DNA of 36,412 nt from Bradyrhizobium sp. (GCF_019244115.1 NZ_JAFATE010000221.1:1-36412), one strand, 5' to 3'; counted from the first letter of the stretch, positions 17,539 to 27,398 are shown. Notes: generated from the letters alone by a model not told the origin. Numbers and translations: made by a program.

Positions 17539-20310
17539 ATGCGTTGTTGGGGGATCAAAGTGAAGTACTGGCGGCCGCATATTCTTGTTGCTGGTGCGCT
17601 GGTTCTTGTTCTGGCCGTTGGTTGGCACGGTGCCCTGCGCAATGCGTTGCTCGATCTCCGGTTTGCTGGCGGATCGCGGCAGCCGACCGGCGATGTTGTG
17701 GTGGTCGCGATCGATACCCGATCCATTGAGGACGTCGGGGTCTGGCCCTGGCCGCGGCGGCTCCACGCGAACCTGCTGCGACGGCTGACCGCGGCCGGTG
17801 TGCGTGATGTCGTATTTGACGTGGATTTCAGCACGCCGTCCGATCCCGCATCGGATCGTGAATTCGTCGGCGCCCTTGCCGAGGCGGGCGGATCGGTCGT
17901 CTTGCCCTCGTTCAAGCAGCCCGGCGCCACTGCCGGAAATCCCGCCTCAGTTCACATCAATCGACCATTGAAAGAGTTCGCCGATCAAGCCTGGTCGGCG
18001 ATGGTCAATGTGCATGTCGAGGCCGACGGTCTGGTACGGCGCTATCCGTTCGGGGAACAGCTCGAAGGAGAATTCCTCCCCTCGATGAGCGCGGTGCTGG
18101 CGGGCCAGTACCGCCGCGGCGAGCCGCCTTTCCTGATCGACTTCAGCGTCCGGCCCGATTCCATTCCAATGGTCTCCTACGCCGATGTGCTGCGGGGGGA
18201 CCCGTCCACATTGGGCAGGCTGAGAGACAAAAAGGTCATCGTCGGCGGCACTGCACTTGAACTCGGCGACCGCTTCAGCATTCCGAATGGCAGGGTGGTT
18301 TCCGGTCCGCTGCTTCAGGCGCTTGCTGCGGAGTCGATCCTGCAGCAGCGTGTGCTGCGCTGGACGTCCGATGCGGTGACGGCCATCGGGCTCTGCCTGC
18401 TGGCGTTGACGATGATGATCTCGTGGCGTCGTCTCTCCGCCGGTGCGAGGGTCGCCGTCCTTGCCTCCATGGCCGTCGCAAGCGAAGCCGCCGCGATCCT
18501 GCTGCAGACAATCTCTCCCTTTGTTCTGGACACGTCGCTGTTTGATACCGCGATCGTCGGCTATATGGCCGCCATTGCACTCGATGAAATCGACTTCCGC
18601 GGCCTTCTGAGCCGGATCGCCGAAAACCGTTTCCAGCGGATCGCGATGGCGCTCGGCGACGGCCTCGTCTGTACCGACCAGAACCATGTCATCACCGTAT
18701 GGAATCCCGGAGCCGAGGCCATCTTCGGCTACGACGCGGCGGAAATGATCGGGCGGCCATTCGATACGATATGCGCCGTGAACGAGCATGCCAGGTCCGC
18801 GCCATTTTCGATCCGCCAGGCGACTCGGCCTGCGGCCTTGCTCCCGGCCGGCACCGTGATCGAATTCAACGGACGCCGCAGCAACGGCGAGGTGTTTCCC
18901 GTCGAGGCATGCTTCTCGGGCTGGCAGGGGACGGAAGGCCTGCAGTATGGTGCGATCCTGCGCGACATCTCGATACGGAAGCGCGAAGCCGAACGGATCA
19001 AGTATCTTGCAGAACACGATACGCTGACAGGTCTTGCCAATCGCGATACGCTTCACGACGTGCTCGCGGCCATGATCACCGAGGCGGGCCCGAGCGGTGT
19101 TGCATTGCTGGTGCTCGGTCTGGACGGCTTCCAGCGGATCAACGACGTGCTCGGACATGCGAATGGCGATTTGGTGCTGCGCGCGGTCGCGGAACGACTG
19201 TGCGCGGAAGCGAAGACCGGCCTGGTCGCGCGCCTGAGCGGCGACGAATTCGCCATCGCCGTGCAGTGCGAGCGGATCGATGGGTCGATCGCGGAGTTGT
19301 CGGAACGACTGGCGGCCGCGTTCGATCATCCGCTCCAGACCGGAACACGACAGCATCGCGTCAGGATTTCCATTGGCGTTGCGGCCTATCCGGAGGGCGG
19401 GCGAACCGCGGACGAACTCCTGAGCAACGGTCACCTCGCTTTATGCCGCGCCAAGGCGATCCGGCGCGGCGCTCATGTCGTGTTCGAAAGCGCGATCAGG
19501 GAAGAACTCGAATCGCGGCTGGCGCTGGAGGCCGGGCTGGCGCTTGCAATCGAACGCGACGAGTTCGAACTGTTCTATCAGCCGCAGGTCCGCCTGCTTG
19601 ACGGTGCGATCATCGGCGCGGAAGCCCTGATCCGCTGGCGCCACCCCGAGCGAGGAATCGTCGCGCCCGGCGAGTTCATGCCGGTGGTCAACACGTCGCC
19701 GATCTCGGACAAGATCGCAAGCTGGGTTCTTCGGACGGCGTGCCAGCAGGCCAGGGCCTGGGAAACTGCGGGGTGCGGGGTTCGCGTCGGGATCAACCTG
19801 TCACCGTCACAGGTGCAGTCGGGCGATCTCGCGGAGGTGATTGCGCAGATGCTCGAGGAGACGGGCCTCATGCCATCGCTGCTCGAGATCGAGGTGACCG
19901 AGGACATTCTGCTTCAGGACGAAGAGAAGGTGTTCGAAACGTTCGAAAAGATTCAAAAGCTCGGCGTCCGCATCGTCTTCGACGACTTCGGCACCGGTTA
20001 TGCCAGCCTGAGCTACGTGAAGAAATTCCCGCTCGACGGTCTTAAGGTCGACCGCTCCTTTGTCCGCGACCTACTGTTCGACTCAGATGATGCGGCGATC
20101 GTGGGCTCGACGATCGGCCTCAGCAAGCAGCTCGGCCTGTCGGTGATCGCCGAGGGAATCGAGAACCGGGCGACCGCGGATTTCCTGATGAGCATGGGAT
20201 GCGAGGAAGGGCAGGGCTACTTCTTCGGCCGGCCAATGCCTGTCGCAGAATTTGAGAGACGCCTGCTTCCCTCCGAGGGCGAATCAGCGGAAGCCGGACA
20301 GGCAGCATAG
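17539..20310 (+). CDS. CHASE2-PAS-GGDEF-EAL cyclic-di-GMP signalling protein
   Basis: CHASE2-like N-terminus (VVVVAIDTRSIEDVGVWPWPRRLHANLLRRLTAAGVRDVVFDVDFS) with TMs, PAS (GDGLVCTDQNHVITVWNPGAEAIFGYDAAEMIGRPF), SGDEF, EALIRWRHPERG, FDDFGTGYASLSYVKKFPLDGLKVDRSFV, VIAEGIEN. Confidence 0.95.
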   Translation: MRCWGIKVKYWRPHILVAGALVLVLAVGWHGALRNALLDLRFAGGSRQPTGDVVVVAIDTRSIEDVGVWPWPRRLHANLLRRLTAAGVRDVVFDVDFSTPSDPASDREFVGALAEAGGSVVLPSFKQPGATAGNPASVHINRPLKEFADQAWSAMVNVHVEADGLVRRYPFGEQLEGEFLPSMSAVLAGQYRRGEPPFLIDFSVRPDSIPMVSYADVLRGDPSTLGRLRDKKVIVGGTALELGDRFSIPNGRVVSGPLLQALAAESILQQRVLRWTSDAVTAIGLCLLALTMMISWRRLSAGARVAVLASMAVASEAAAILLQTISPFVLDTSLFDTAIVGYMAAIALDEIDFRGLLSRIAENRFQRIAMALGDGLVCTDQNHVITVWNPGAEAIFGYDAAEMIGRPFDTICAVNEHARSAPFSIRQATRPAALLPAGTVIEFNGRRSNGEVFPVEACFSGWQGTEGLQYGAILRDISIRKREAERIKYLAEHDTLTGLANRDTLHDVLAAMITEAGPSGVALLVLGLDGFQRINDVLGHANGDLVLRAVAERLCAEAKTGLVARLSGDEFAIAVQCERIDGSIAELSERLAAAFDHPLQTGTRQHRVRISIGVAAYPEGGRTADELLSNGHLALCRAKAIRRGAHVVFESAIREELESRLALEAGLALAIERDEFELFYQPQVRLLDGAIIGAEALIRWRHPERGIVAPGEFMPVVNTSPISDKIASWVLRTACQQARAWETAGCGVRVGINLSPSQVQSGDLAEVIAQMLEETGLMPSLLEIEVTEDILLQDEEKVFETFEKIQKLGVRIVFDDFGTGYASLSYVKKFPLDGLKVDRSFVRDLLFDSDDAAIVGSTIGLSKQLGLSVIAEGIENRATADFLMSMGCEEGQGYFFGRPMPVAEFERRLLPSEGESAEAGQAA

Positions 20311-20485
20311 ACCTTCGTCGATTTTCGAATCCGGCGGAACACCGTAAAAGTCCCCGTTTCGCCGTGTTTCACAGGTTAAAACCGTTCCCCCGCTTTGAAA
20401 AGTTATTGTCGCCGATCCGAGGTTGGCTTAGGGCTTTTCAGGTTCGCGCTCGTCCAAGCCGCCGGCCAGGAGTATGGGATGAACG

Positions 20486-21460
20486 GTGATTGATACTCGC
20501 CAGACGAGCCCGCCAACGGTCGCACTGCTCGGAGTTCCCGTTGAAATCGGCGCATCTCAACGTGGAACATTGATGGGACCCGCCGCGCTTCGCACCGCCG
20601 GCCTTTTGACTGTGCTCGAGTCGCTCGGTCTGGCCGTGACCGATTGCGGCGATCTCGGCGTGGACGGTATTGATGAACTCGCCGACGTGCCTCCGGAAAA
20701 CGCCAGGCACTACCGCCAGATCCAGCGTTGGGTTCGCGCGCTGAGCAGACGCAGTTATGAGCTCGCGCAATCGGGAGCAGTTCCGATCTTTCTCGGTGGC
20801 GATCACACCCTGTCGATGGGCTCTGTGAATGGCCTCGCGCGCCATTGGCAGGAGATCGGACGCGAGCTCTTCGTCCTCTGGCTCGATGCGCACGCCGATT
20901 ACAACACCCCGGCGACGACCTTGTCGGCCAACATGCATGGGATGTCGGCGGCATTCTTGTGCGGCGAACCGGGACTCGACGGCCTCTTGGCCGAGGAGCC
21001 CCGGACGCCACTTGCTCCGGAGCGGCTCGAGCTTTTCGGCATCCGGTCCGTCGACAGGCCGGAGCGGGACCTGCTGCGGCAGCGCCGCATCAACATCACC
21101 GACATGCGGGCGATCGATGAATTCGGCGTCGGGGTTCTGATCCGTCGCCTGATCGACAAGGTGCGCGACCGGAACGGCGTGCTGCATGTCAGCTTCGACG
21201 TCGACTTTCTCGATCCCTGTACGGCGCCCGGCGTCGGCACCATGGTGCCCGGCGGCGCGACCTATCGGGAAGCACATTTGGTCATGGAAATGCTGCACGA
21301 TTGCGGATTGGTCCGGTCGGTCGACATCGTCGAACTCAATCCGTTCCTGGATGAGCGTGGCCGGACCGCACGCACGGTCGTCGAACTGATCGGCAGCCTG
21401 TTCGGCCAGCAGATCATCGATCGGCGAACGCCGAGCAACGCGATTGCGCCCCAGGATTGA
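20486..21460 (+). CDS. rocF: Arginase
   Basis: GGDHTLSMGSVNGLARH, LWLDAHADYNTPATTLSANMHGMSAAFLCG, SFDVDFLDPCTAPGVGTMVPGGATYREAH; GTG start. Confidence 0.93.
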   Translation: MIDTRQTSPPTVALLGVPVEIGASQRGTLMGPAALRTAGLLTVLESLGLAVTDCGDLGVDGIDELADVPPENARHYRQIQRWVRALSRRSYELAQSGAVPIFLGGDHTLSMGSVNGLARHWQEIGRELFVLWLDAHADYNTPATTLSANMHGMSAAFLCGEPGLDGLLAEEPRTPLAPERLELFGIRSVDRPERDLLRQRRINITDMRAIDEFGVGVLIRRLIDKVRDRNGVLHVSFDVDFLDPCTAPGVGTMVPGGATYREAHLVMEMLHDCGLVRSVDIVELNPFLDERGRTARTVVELIGSLFGQQIIDRRTPSNAIAPQD

Positions 21461-21496
21461 AATCCTCGGCGCAGCCTGCTCGCAGGGGCAGCGCCC

Positions 21497-23011
21497 TCAG
21501 GACAGCCGGATGCGCTTGTCGGAGACATAGCGGTCGAGGGCCGTCGCGCTGGCGCTTGCGTCGGCGAGCGCCACGTAGGTGTCCGGTCTCAGGAGGTACA
21601 GGGCGTCGCGGGCAAGACCGGCACGCGCGTGGCCGTCCCCCCAGGGGAAGACGTGAAGTGGCAGATTGCTTTGCGCACACCAGGCGGTGAGCTCGCGGCT
21701 GGCCGAGCCGTAGACGTGGACCTGCCAGTCGAGGCTGTTGAGCGGCTCGAAATTGTCGGGGCCGTCAACACCGGCCCAGGGCAGGCGGTCGCCGCCGTGA
21801 ACGTGGCCGGCTGCGCCTTGGCTCAACGGACCTCCGCGGTAATTCAGCATGGTCTGCGACACCGTGCGGAAGGCAAAGCGGCGCACAGCCTCGAATGCGT
21901 AGGCTGCCGGAATCACGAGCGGCGCGATGCGGGTTCTCACGAAATCGGCGAGCTTGCCTTCGGCGCTCGCGAAGGTGAAGACCCGGTCGGTGGTCGCGAC
22001 CAGCCTGCGGGCAAAGCCGATCCGTTCGGCCTCGTAGCTGTCGAGCAAGGCGTCCGGTGCGCGTCCATTCAGCACGGCCGCCAGTTTCCAGGCGAGATTG
22101 ATGGCATCACCAATTCCCGTGTTCATGCCCTGCCCGCCCGCCGGACTATGGATATGCGCGGCGTCGCCAGCGAGGAACGCGCGTCCCTTGCGAAAATGCT
22201 GCGTCACCCGGTGATGCACATGATAGGTTGAGAACCAATTGATCTCGCCGATCGTTACCTTCATGTGATTGATGGCGCGGTCGCTGACATCGGCGAATGT
22301 CAGCGTTTCCGCGTTCACGTTCCTCACTGCACCAATCAATCGCGCCCGACCGTTTCCGGCGAGCGGAAAGATGGCAAGGAAGTCCGCCTCGTCGAGATCG
22401 ATATGCAACTCGCCGTTCAGGGCGGGACCGCTCGCCTCAATGTCGGCAACGTAGAAGATCTGGGGGTAGGTGCCACCGGGAAAGCCGGTGCCGATCGTTT
22501 CCCGCACTTTCGAACGCGCGCCGTCGCAGCCTGCAAGGTAGCGCGCCTCGCAATCCTCTTCATGGCCGTCGCCACGGCGCAGACGCGCGGTGACACCGTC
22601 GTTCCGCTCGACAAAACCGGTGAGTTCGGTGTGCCGCTCGACAGACACGCCAAGCTCTTGCAGCCGCGCGATCAACAGCTTTTCGTGCTCGTCCTGAGGG
22701 AAGATGTGCAGGAACGGGTACGGCGTCAGCCCGGTCCCCGAGGTGCGCAGCGAGAACTCCGCCTTGTGCGTGCCCTGGACCCAGAAGTTGGCAGCGGTGA
22801 CCCGATGGCCGTTTGCGACGACGGCTTCCGCGAGATCGAGCTGCCGGTAGAGTTCAAGCGTGCGGGCCTGAACCGCGAGGGCACGCGAGGTCGTCCCCGG
22901 TTCGGCGGTCTTGTCGATGATGCGAACCCTGATGCCCAGTTTCGTCAGCCAGAGCGCCAGCACAAGCCCGGTCGGGCCTGCGCCTATGACCAGAACATCG
23001 GAAGAGGCCAT
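21497..23011 (-). CDS. FAD-dependent aromatic monooxygenase (PheA/TfdB-type)
   Basis: DVLVIGAGPTGLVLALWLTKLGIRVRIIDK, GRAFLAGDAAHIHSPAGGQGMNTGIGDAINLAWKLA. Confidence 0.93.
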   Translation of the reverse strand: MASSDVLVIGAGPTGLVLALWLTKLGIRVRIIDKTAEPGTTSRALAVQARTLELYRQLDLAEAVVANGHRVTAANFWVQGTHKAEFSLRTSGTGLTPYPFLHIFPQDEHEKLLIARLQELGVSVERHTELTGFVERNDGVTARLRRGDGHEEDCEARYLAGCDGARSKVRETIGTGFPGGTYPQIFYVADIEASGPALNGELHIDLDEADFLAIFPLAGNGRARLIGAVRNVNAETLTFADVSDRAINHMKVTIGEINWFSTYHVHHRVTQHFRKGRAFLAGDAAHIHSPAGGQGMNTGIGDAINLAWKLAAVLNGRAPDALLDSYEAERIGFARRLVATTDRVFTFASAEGKLADFVRTRIAPLVIPAAYAFEAVRRFAFRTVSQTMLNYRGGPLSQGAAGHVHGGDRLPWAGVDGPDNFEPLNSLDWQVHVYGSASRELTAWCAQSNLPLHVFPWGDGHARAGLARDALYLLRPDTYVALADASASATALDRYVSDKRIRLS

Positions 23012-23151
23012 TTTCTATCTCCGCGGCTTCTCCTTGATGCACGAGCAGCCAGCCAGATATCCCACGTTGCGGCGACAAATCCGGGCGTCGCGAGGAACGG
23101 CTCGCATCCAAGTAGCGCGAAGCTTAGACCCTCGCGCCGCGCAATGAAACA

Positions 23152-23172
23152 AGGCCGCCAGTCCGGCGGCCT
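23152..23172 (-). terminator. Candidate hairpin terminator downstream of 23188..23433 (-)
   Basis: aggccgcc-agtcc-ggcggcct perfect 8-bp stem; on the minus strand followed by ttgtttcatt. Confidence 0.5.
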
Positions 23173-23187
23173 CCAAACTTCCGTGAT

Positions 23188-23433
23188 TTATCGTTCCCAC
23201 CACCACCAGTCAGTATGGGTCCTCCGCCAATCCGCATGCCGCTGCTCGTTCCTGCCGATCAGGATGCCAAAGCGAATGCAGGCTTTGCGGTCGCCTTGCT
23301 CACAAAGCCGGTGGAAACCGATCATCTCGGCTTCAATGGCGTCCTGCGCCCGCGCAGGCGTCGCGACAATCGTCGCCATGCCGGCAATCGTGACCGCGAC
23401 CAGCGCCGCTGTTATCAATGGCTTCAAGCTCAT
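23188..23433 (-). CDS. Small secreted hypothetical protein
   Basis: MSLKPLITAALVAVTIAGMATIVATPARAQ signal peptide, then IGFHRLCEQGDRKACIRFGILIGRNEQRHADWRRTHTDWWWWER. Confidence 0.75.
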   Translation of the reverse strand: MSLKPLITAALVAVTIAGMATIVATPARAQDAIEAEMIGFHRLCEQGDRKACIRFGILIGRNEQRHADWRRTHTDWWWWER

Positions 23434-23630
23434 TTTGTCTCCGTTGTTGATTGAGCCCCGCGGGAACCTATGAACAAGAAGCTGAATGCAATCTGAATTG
23501 GCCTCGATCATCGGGTGATGGTGCCGATCGATGGACCCGGCTTCTGTTGTCGCGGCGATGTGATAGCTTGTCGTGGATTTGTAACAGCGCCGTCGCTCAA
23601 GCAACGGTGTGCAGCGGGTAGGAAACACCA

Positions 23631-24698
23631 ATGCGAAATCGCCGATGGTTACGCCGCGACGTGCTGAGGGCTTCGGTCTCGCTTGCGGCAGGTGCGATGT
23701 TTGCCGAGCCGCTGCGGGCTGCACCGCCTCCGGCTTCGGCAGTCACGCCGGACTTGATCGATGCCGCGCGCAAGGAGGGTAAGATCTCCTACTATTCCGC
23801 GCTCGAGCTGAACGTGGCCGAACGTCTGGCCAAGACATTCGAGGCCAAGTACGCGGGAATAGCGGTTCGCGTCGAGCGCTCCGGCGCCGAGCGGATCTAC
23901 CAGCGGATCGCGCAGGAGCAGGGCAGCGGCATCAATGCCGTCGATGTGGCGAACTCGACTGATCCCGCGCATTATCTGGACTGGAAATCCAAGGACTGGC
24001 TCGCGCCCTACCTTCCCGACGACGTCGCGAAGCATTTTCCCACGGATCAGGTCGATCCTGACGCAACCTATGCGACATCGTGCGGCTGGATCGAGACCAT
24101 CGGCTACAACACCAATCTCGTGAAGGCGGACGAGGCGCCGAAAAGCTATGCGGACCTGCTCGATCCGAAGTGGCAGGGCAAGATCGTCAAGGCACATCCC
24201 GGCTACAGCGGCGCGATCATGACCGCGACCTTCGTGCTGTCGCGCGAACTCGGCTGGGGCTATTTCGAGAAGCTTGCCCAGCAGAAGGTGTTGCAGGTGC
24301 AGTCGGCTGCCGATCCACCCAAAAAGCTCTTGTTGGGCGAGCGGGCTGTGATGGCCGATGGCAACGACTATAATCTGCTTCTGCTCAAGGAGCAGGGCAA
24401 GCCGGTCGAGGTGGTCTATGCCAGCGAAGGCTCACCGCTCATCATCGTCCCCTCCGGTGTGTTTCGGAGCGCGCCAAATCCGAATGCCGCACGGCTGTTT
24501 CAGAGCTTCTTTTTCAGCGTAGAGGGGCAACAGCTTCTGGTCGATGAATTCGCGCATCGTTCGTTTCACGGCCAAATCAAGGAGAAGGCCGGCAGGCAGC
24601 CGCTGTCAGCGCTGAAACTGCTGAAGTCTGATCCGGCCGCCGTGCTGGCGCAGGGCGAGGACATCAAGGCGCGCTATGCAAAGCTCTTCAGGGTTTGA
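23631..24698 (+). CDS. ABC transporter substrate-binding protein (Fe3+-type/AfuA-like)
   Basis: RR-type signal sequence, GKISYYSALELNVAERLAKTFEAKYAGIAVRVERSGAERIYQRIAQE; SYADLLDPKWQGKIVKAHPGYSGA. Confidence 0.92.
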   Translation: MRNRRWLRRDVLRASVSLAAGAMFAEPLRAAPPPASAVTPDLIDAARKEGKISYYSALELNVAERLAKTFEAKYAGIAVRVERSGAERIYQRIAQEQGSGINAVDVANSTDPAHYLDWKSKDWLAPYLPDDVAKHFPTDQVDPDATYATSCGWIETIGYNTNLVKADEAPKSYADLLDPKWQGKIVKAHPGYSGAIMTATFVLSRELGWGYFEKLAQQKVLQVQSAADPPKKLLLGERAVMADGNDYNLLLLKEQGKPVEVVYASEGSPLIIVPSGVFRSAPNPNAARLFQSFFFSVEGQQLLVDEFAHRSFHGQIKEKAGRQPLSALKLLKSDPAAVLAQGEDIKARYAKLFRV

Positions 24699-24729
24699 GA
24701 TCTGGTCGATGCCCCCGCTCACTGCGCGG

Positions 24730-25965
24730 CTAAGACAGCTTTCGTCCGTAGTTCAATAGGCCGCCACTTGTTTTCGGCGGGTGCGCGCGAATACCGTCTT
24801 CGTTCGGCTCAGTGCCCCATCCGGGCCGGTCCGGGATGATCAGATGGCCATCCTTGATCTCAGGCAGATGGGTGAACAGCTCGTGATCCCACGCGAGACG
24901 ATCGATATCGATTTCCATGATGCGCAGATTCGGGACCGCTGCGCAGAAATGCGCATTCATCATCGAGCAGAGGTGGCCGTAGAAATTGTGCGGCGCGACG
25001 TTGACCTCAAAGGCTTCCGCCGCGGCCGCGATCTTCATCGATTGCCAGACGCCATTCCAGGGCGTGTCGATGATGGCGACGTCCATCGCCTGCTCGCGGA
25101 AATAAGGCAGGAATTCGCGCAACCCCAACAGCGTCTCGCAGGATGACACGGGGTGCGGACTTTGCCGCCGGATATAGCCGAGCGCCTCCGGATTAAAACT
25201 GTCAATCTCGATCCAGAACATGTCGAGGTCGACAATCGCGCGGAGGATCTTCAGATACCCTTCGGTCTTGGCGTTGAAATTGAGGTCGAGCAGGATATCG
25301 ATGTCGGGGCCTGCCCCATCGCGGATGGCTTCGAGATGCATGCGCAGATCGCGCAATACTTTGCGGTCGACGTTGAGCGCAGGCTGGAACGGTGAGCCGA
25401 AGCCGGGCCGCCAGCCCGTAGGCTTCCCGTCTGCATCATAGGTGAAGATATTGGTCTTCAATGCGGTGAATTTCTTTTCTCGCACCTCGGACCCGATGGC
25501 CTTGACACCATCGAGATCCTCGATCGGCGGGGTATACCAGCTCGGATGATTGATCCGCCAGGTCGCGCAGTGCGACCAGTAGACGCGAACGCGGTCGCGG
25601 ATCTTGCCGCCGAGCAGCTCGTAACAGGGCACGCCGAGAAGCTTGGCCTTGGCATCGAGCAGCGCGTTTTCGATTGCGCCCAGCGCCTGCGCCACGACGC
25701 CGCCGGCGGCCGGGCGTGTTGCTGCGTAGAGCTCGGCATAGATGCGCTCGTGCTGAAGGGCGTTCTGCCCGACGACACGGGCGGAAAGACGCTGAATTGC
25801 TGCACCCACGCCGGGAGAGCCAAAACCTTCGTCGAATTCGCTCCAACCCGTCACACTGTCTTCCGTCGTGAGCTTGACGAAATGATAATTTCTCCAACCT
25901 GCGTCGGCACTCAGGATTTCAATGCCGGTGACCTTCGAGGGTCTTGTCGCGGGCTTTTCTGTCAT
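24730..25965 (-). CDS. Mandelate racemase/muconate lactonizing enzyme (enolase superfamily) protein
   Basis: ILLDLNFNAKTEGYLKILRAI...FWIEIDSFNPEALGYIRRQSPHPVSSCETLLG metal-ligand motifs; start chosen at MTEKPATRPSKV. Confidence 0.92.
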   Translation of the reverse strand: MTEKPATRPSKVTGIEILSADAGWRNYHFVKLTTEDSVTGWSEFDEGFGSPGVGAAIQRLSARVVGQNALQHERIYAELYAATRPAAGGVVAQALGAIENALLDAKAKLLGVPCYELLGGKIRDRVRVYWSHCATWRINHPSWYTPPIEDLDGVKAIGSEVREKKFTALKTNIFTYDADGKPTGWRPGFGSPFQPALNVDRKVLRDLRMHLEAIRDGAGPDIDILLDLNFNAKTEGYLKILRAIVDLDMFWIEIDSFNPEALGYIRRQSPHPVSSCETLLGLREFLPYFREQAMDVAIIDTPWNGVWQSMKIAAAAEAFEVNVAPHNFYGHLCSMMNAHFCAAVPNLRIMEIDIDRLAWDHELFTHLPEIKDGHLIIPDRPGWGTEPNEDGIRAHPPKTSGGLLNYGRKLS

Positions 25966-26218
25966 GATTGTCTCCCAGCTCATCGATCCGAGGTTGCTTG
26001 GTTCGGCTTGCTCGACCTTGCCTGTTGGTTCTGTTCCGTGGAGCGACACGGTTTACGAAAGCTGCCCCGTTTTCGTTGGCTGGTGTCCGCGGCAGGCTCT
26101 GATGTCTGCGGAACCGATGCGCTTCAAGTGATTCTAAAATGCCTTTTAGCTCAGGACAACTCGTCGCCGTCTTTGCCGTTCACAATTCACACAACAAGGC
26201 GCTTTTGGGGAGGCTCAT

Positions 26219-26449
26219 ATGTGGCGCATCGGCATTCGACTTTTGGTGTGTGCGACCGGCATCTTTGCGGTTTCATGTGCGAGTATCTCGCCAGGATATG
26301 CACGCGCGAGCGGACGCGCGATCCCTGCCGGGATACGGAGCGCACCGATCGATTGTCACCAGAAATTTGCGACGCGCTTGCCTGCATGCAGCGATCGTCG
26401 CCACATGCCGGCCATGACTTTGCGTCTCGTTTCGGCCGCTCACACCTGA
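26219..26449 (+). CDS. Possible small secreted hypothetical protein
   Basis: ORF with GGGGAGG RBS 8 nt upstream and signal-like MWRIGIRLLVCATGIFAVSCASISPGYA; no recognised family. Confidence 0.3.
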   Translation: MWRIGIRLLVCATGIFAVSCASISPGYARASGRAIPAGIRSAPIDCHQKFATRLPACSDRRHMPAMTLRLVSAAHT

Positions 26450-26576
26450 TCAAGCCGCATTTCGAACATCTCCGTTGTGACGGCGGGGCAGCTTTGCGAG
26501 AAGACGGGCCGCCTCCGCCGCAAATGTGTCTCAAGCGGCAACCGCTGTGGCCGATCAGAGATTGTCAAGGTGGCGA

Positions 26577-27398
26577 TCAGCGGAAGAGTCCGTCAAGCCG
26601 GAACGAATAGCCCACGCCGATGACATAGGCGGGGGAATTGTGATTGAGTCCGAAGGCGACGTGAAAGTCGAGCTGTTGGGTTCGGCCAAGACGATAGAGC
26701 CCGCCTGAATTGATGAGCTGTGACGGGCCGGCATGCTCCGGATAATCGCCGACATATTCGGCGAAGATGCTGAAGGTCTCGGTGAGCTTTTTCTCGACGG
26801 CGAAGCTCGCCTCCGTCACGCGCTTCATCGTCGGTTCCGCTGGGCGGAAGAACTCGGTCAACATGCCGCTGAGGCCCCAGCCGTCGTTGAGTTCCCAGGA
26901 CCACGGTGACTGCAGATAGGGCTGTGTCCCCCGACCCGCGACGTCTGCAGTACCCGTCGGCAACGCGACGCCGGCCACCACGGACAGATCGATCTTGCCG
27001 GGGACCGGGCTGATCTGCCATTTGACGGCGGGCGCGACGTCCAGGAATCCCGAGCTGCCCGGCGCACGAAGCTTTGAGACATAGGTTGGCAGGTCGACCA
27101 GCAATTCCAGACAGGGAGCAATCCCAAGCCGCCAACGCGTGTTTGTCCCGTCCAGAATGCGTCCACCGTCCCGCGCGCTGAAATTGATGCCGTTTTCGCT
27201 CTGGAAGCTGCCGACCGGGACGACCAAGCTCGAATTGGTCAAGTCGGGGCGGTCGGTTGCAATCTTGTCCCGTTGGCTCGGGCAGGAATCCGCCCACGCC
27301 CCCGCTGTGCCGAGGGTGAGCAGGACGAACGACAGGCACGCGCTCGAGTGGGGCCGGCGTGTCGCGCTTCGGGGCAGGGGGAATTGCATTGCCGACAT
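26577..27398 (-). CDS. Outer-membrane transporter-like protein (MetA-pathway-of-phenol-degradation family-like)
   Basis: Signal peptide, then KIATDRPDLTNSSLVVPVGSFQSENGINF...LVDLPTY...SVVAGVALPTGTADVAG...IFAEYVGDYPEHAGPSQLINSGGLYRLGRTQQLDFHVAFGLNHNSPAYVIGVGYSF. Confidence 0.8.
   Translation of the reverse strand: MSAMQFPLPRSATRRPHSSACLSFVLLTLGTAGAWADSCPSQRDKIATDRPDLTNSSLVVPVGSFQSENGINFSARDGGRILDGTNTRWRLGIAPCLELLVDLPTYVSKLRAPGSSGFLDVAPAVKWQISPVPGKIDLSVVAGVALPTGTADVAGRGTQPYLQSPWSWELNDGWGLSGMLTEFFRPAEPTMKRVTEASFAVEKKLTETFSIFAEYVGDYPEHAGPSQLINSGGLYRLGRTQQLDFHVAFGLNHNSPAYVIGVGYSFRLDGLFR

Noticed and set aside
17947-19434. 495-aa minus-strand ORF antisense to the CHASE2-PAS-GGDEF-EAL gene
   Set aside because: Shadow ORF with Arg/His/Gln-rich, family-less translation; the plus strand has strong domain motifs.
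19930-19950. Additional LexA-like GTTC repeat (gtgttcgaaacgttcg) inside the EAL gene
   Set aside because: Spacing is N5 rather than N7 and it is mid-coding sequence, so it is not an SOS box.
8618-21460. DcsA/DcsB-like D-cycloserine pair (YqcI/YcgG protein plus arginase homologue in the same window)
   Set aside because: The genes are about 11 kb apart in different transcription units, the arginase has canonical motifs, and no other cycloserine pathway genes are visible.
22265-23473. 402-aa plus-strand ORF opposite the FAD monooxygenase
   Set aside because: Shadow ORF; the translation has no domain-like pattern.
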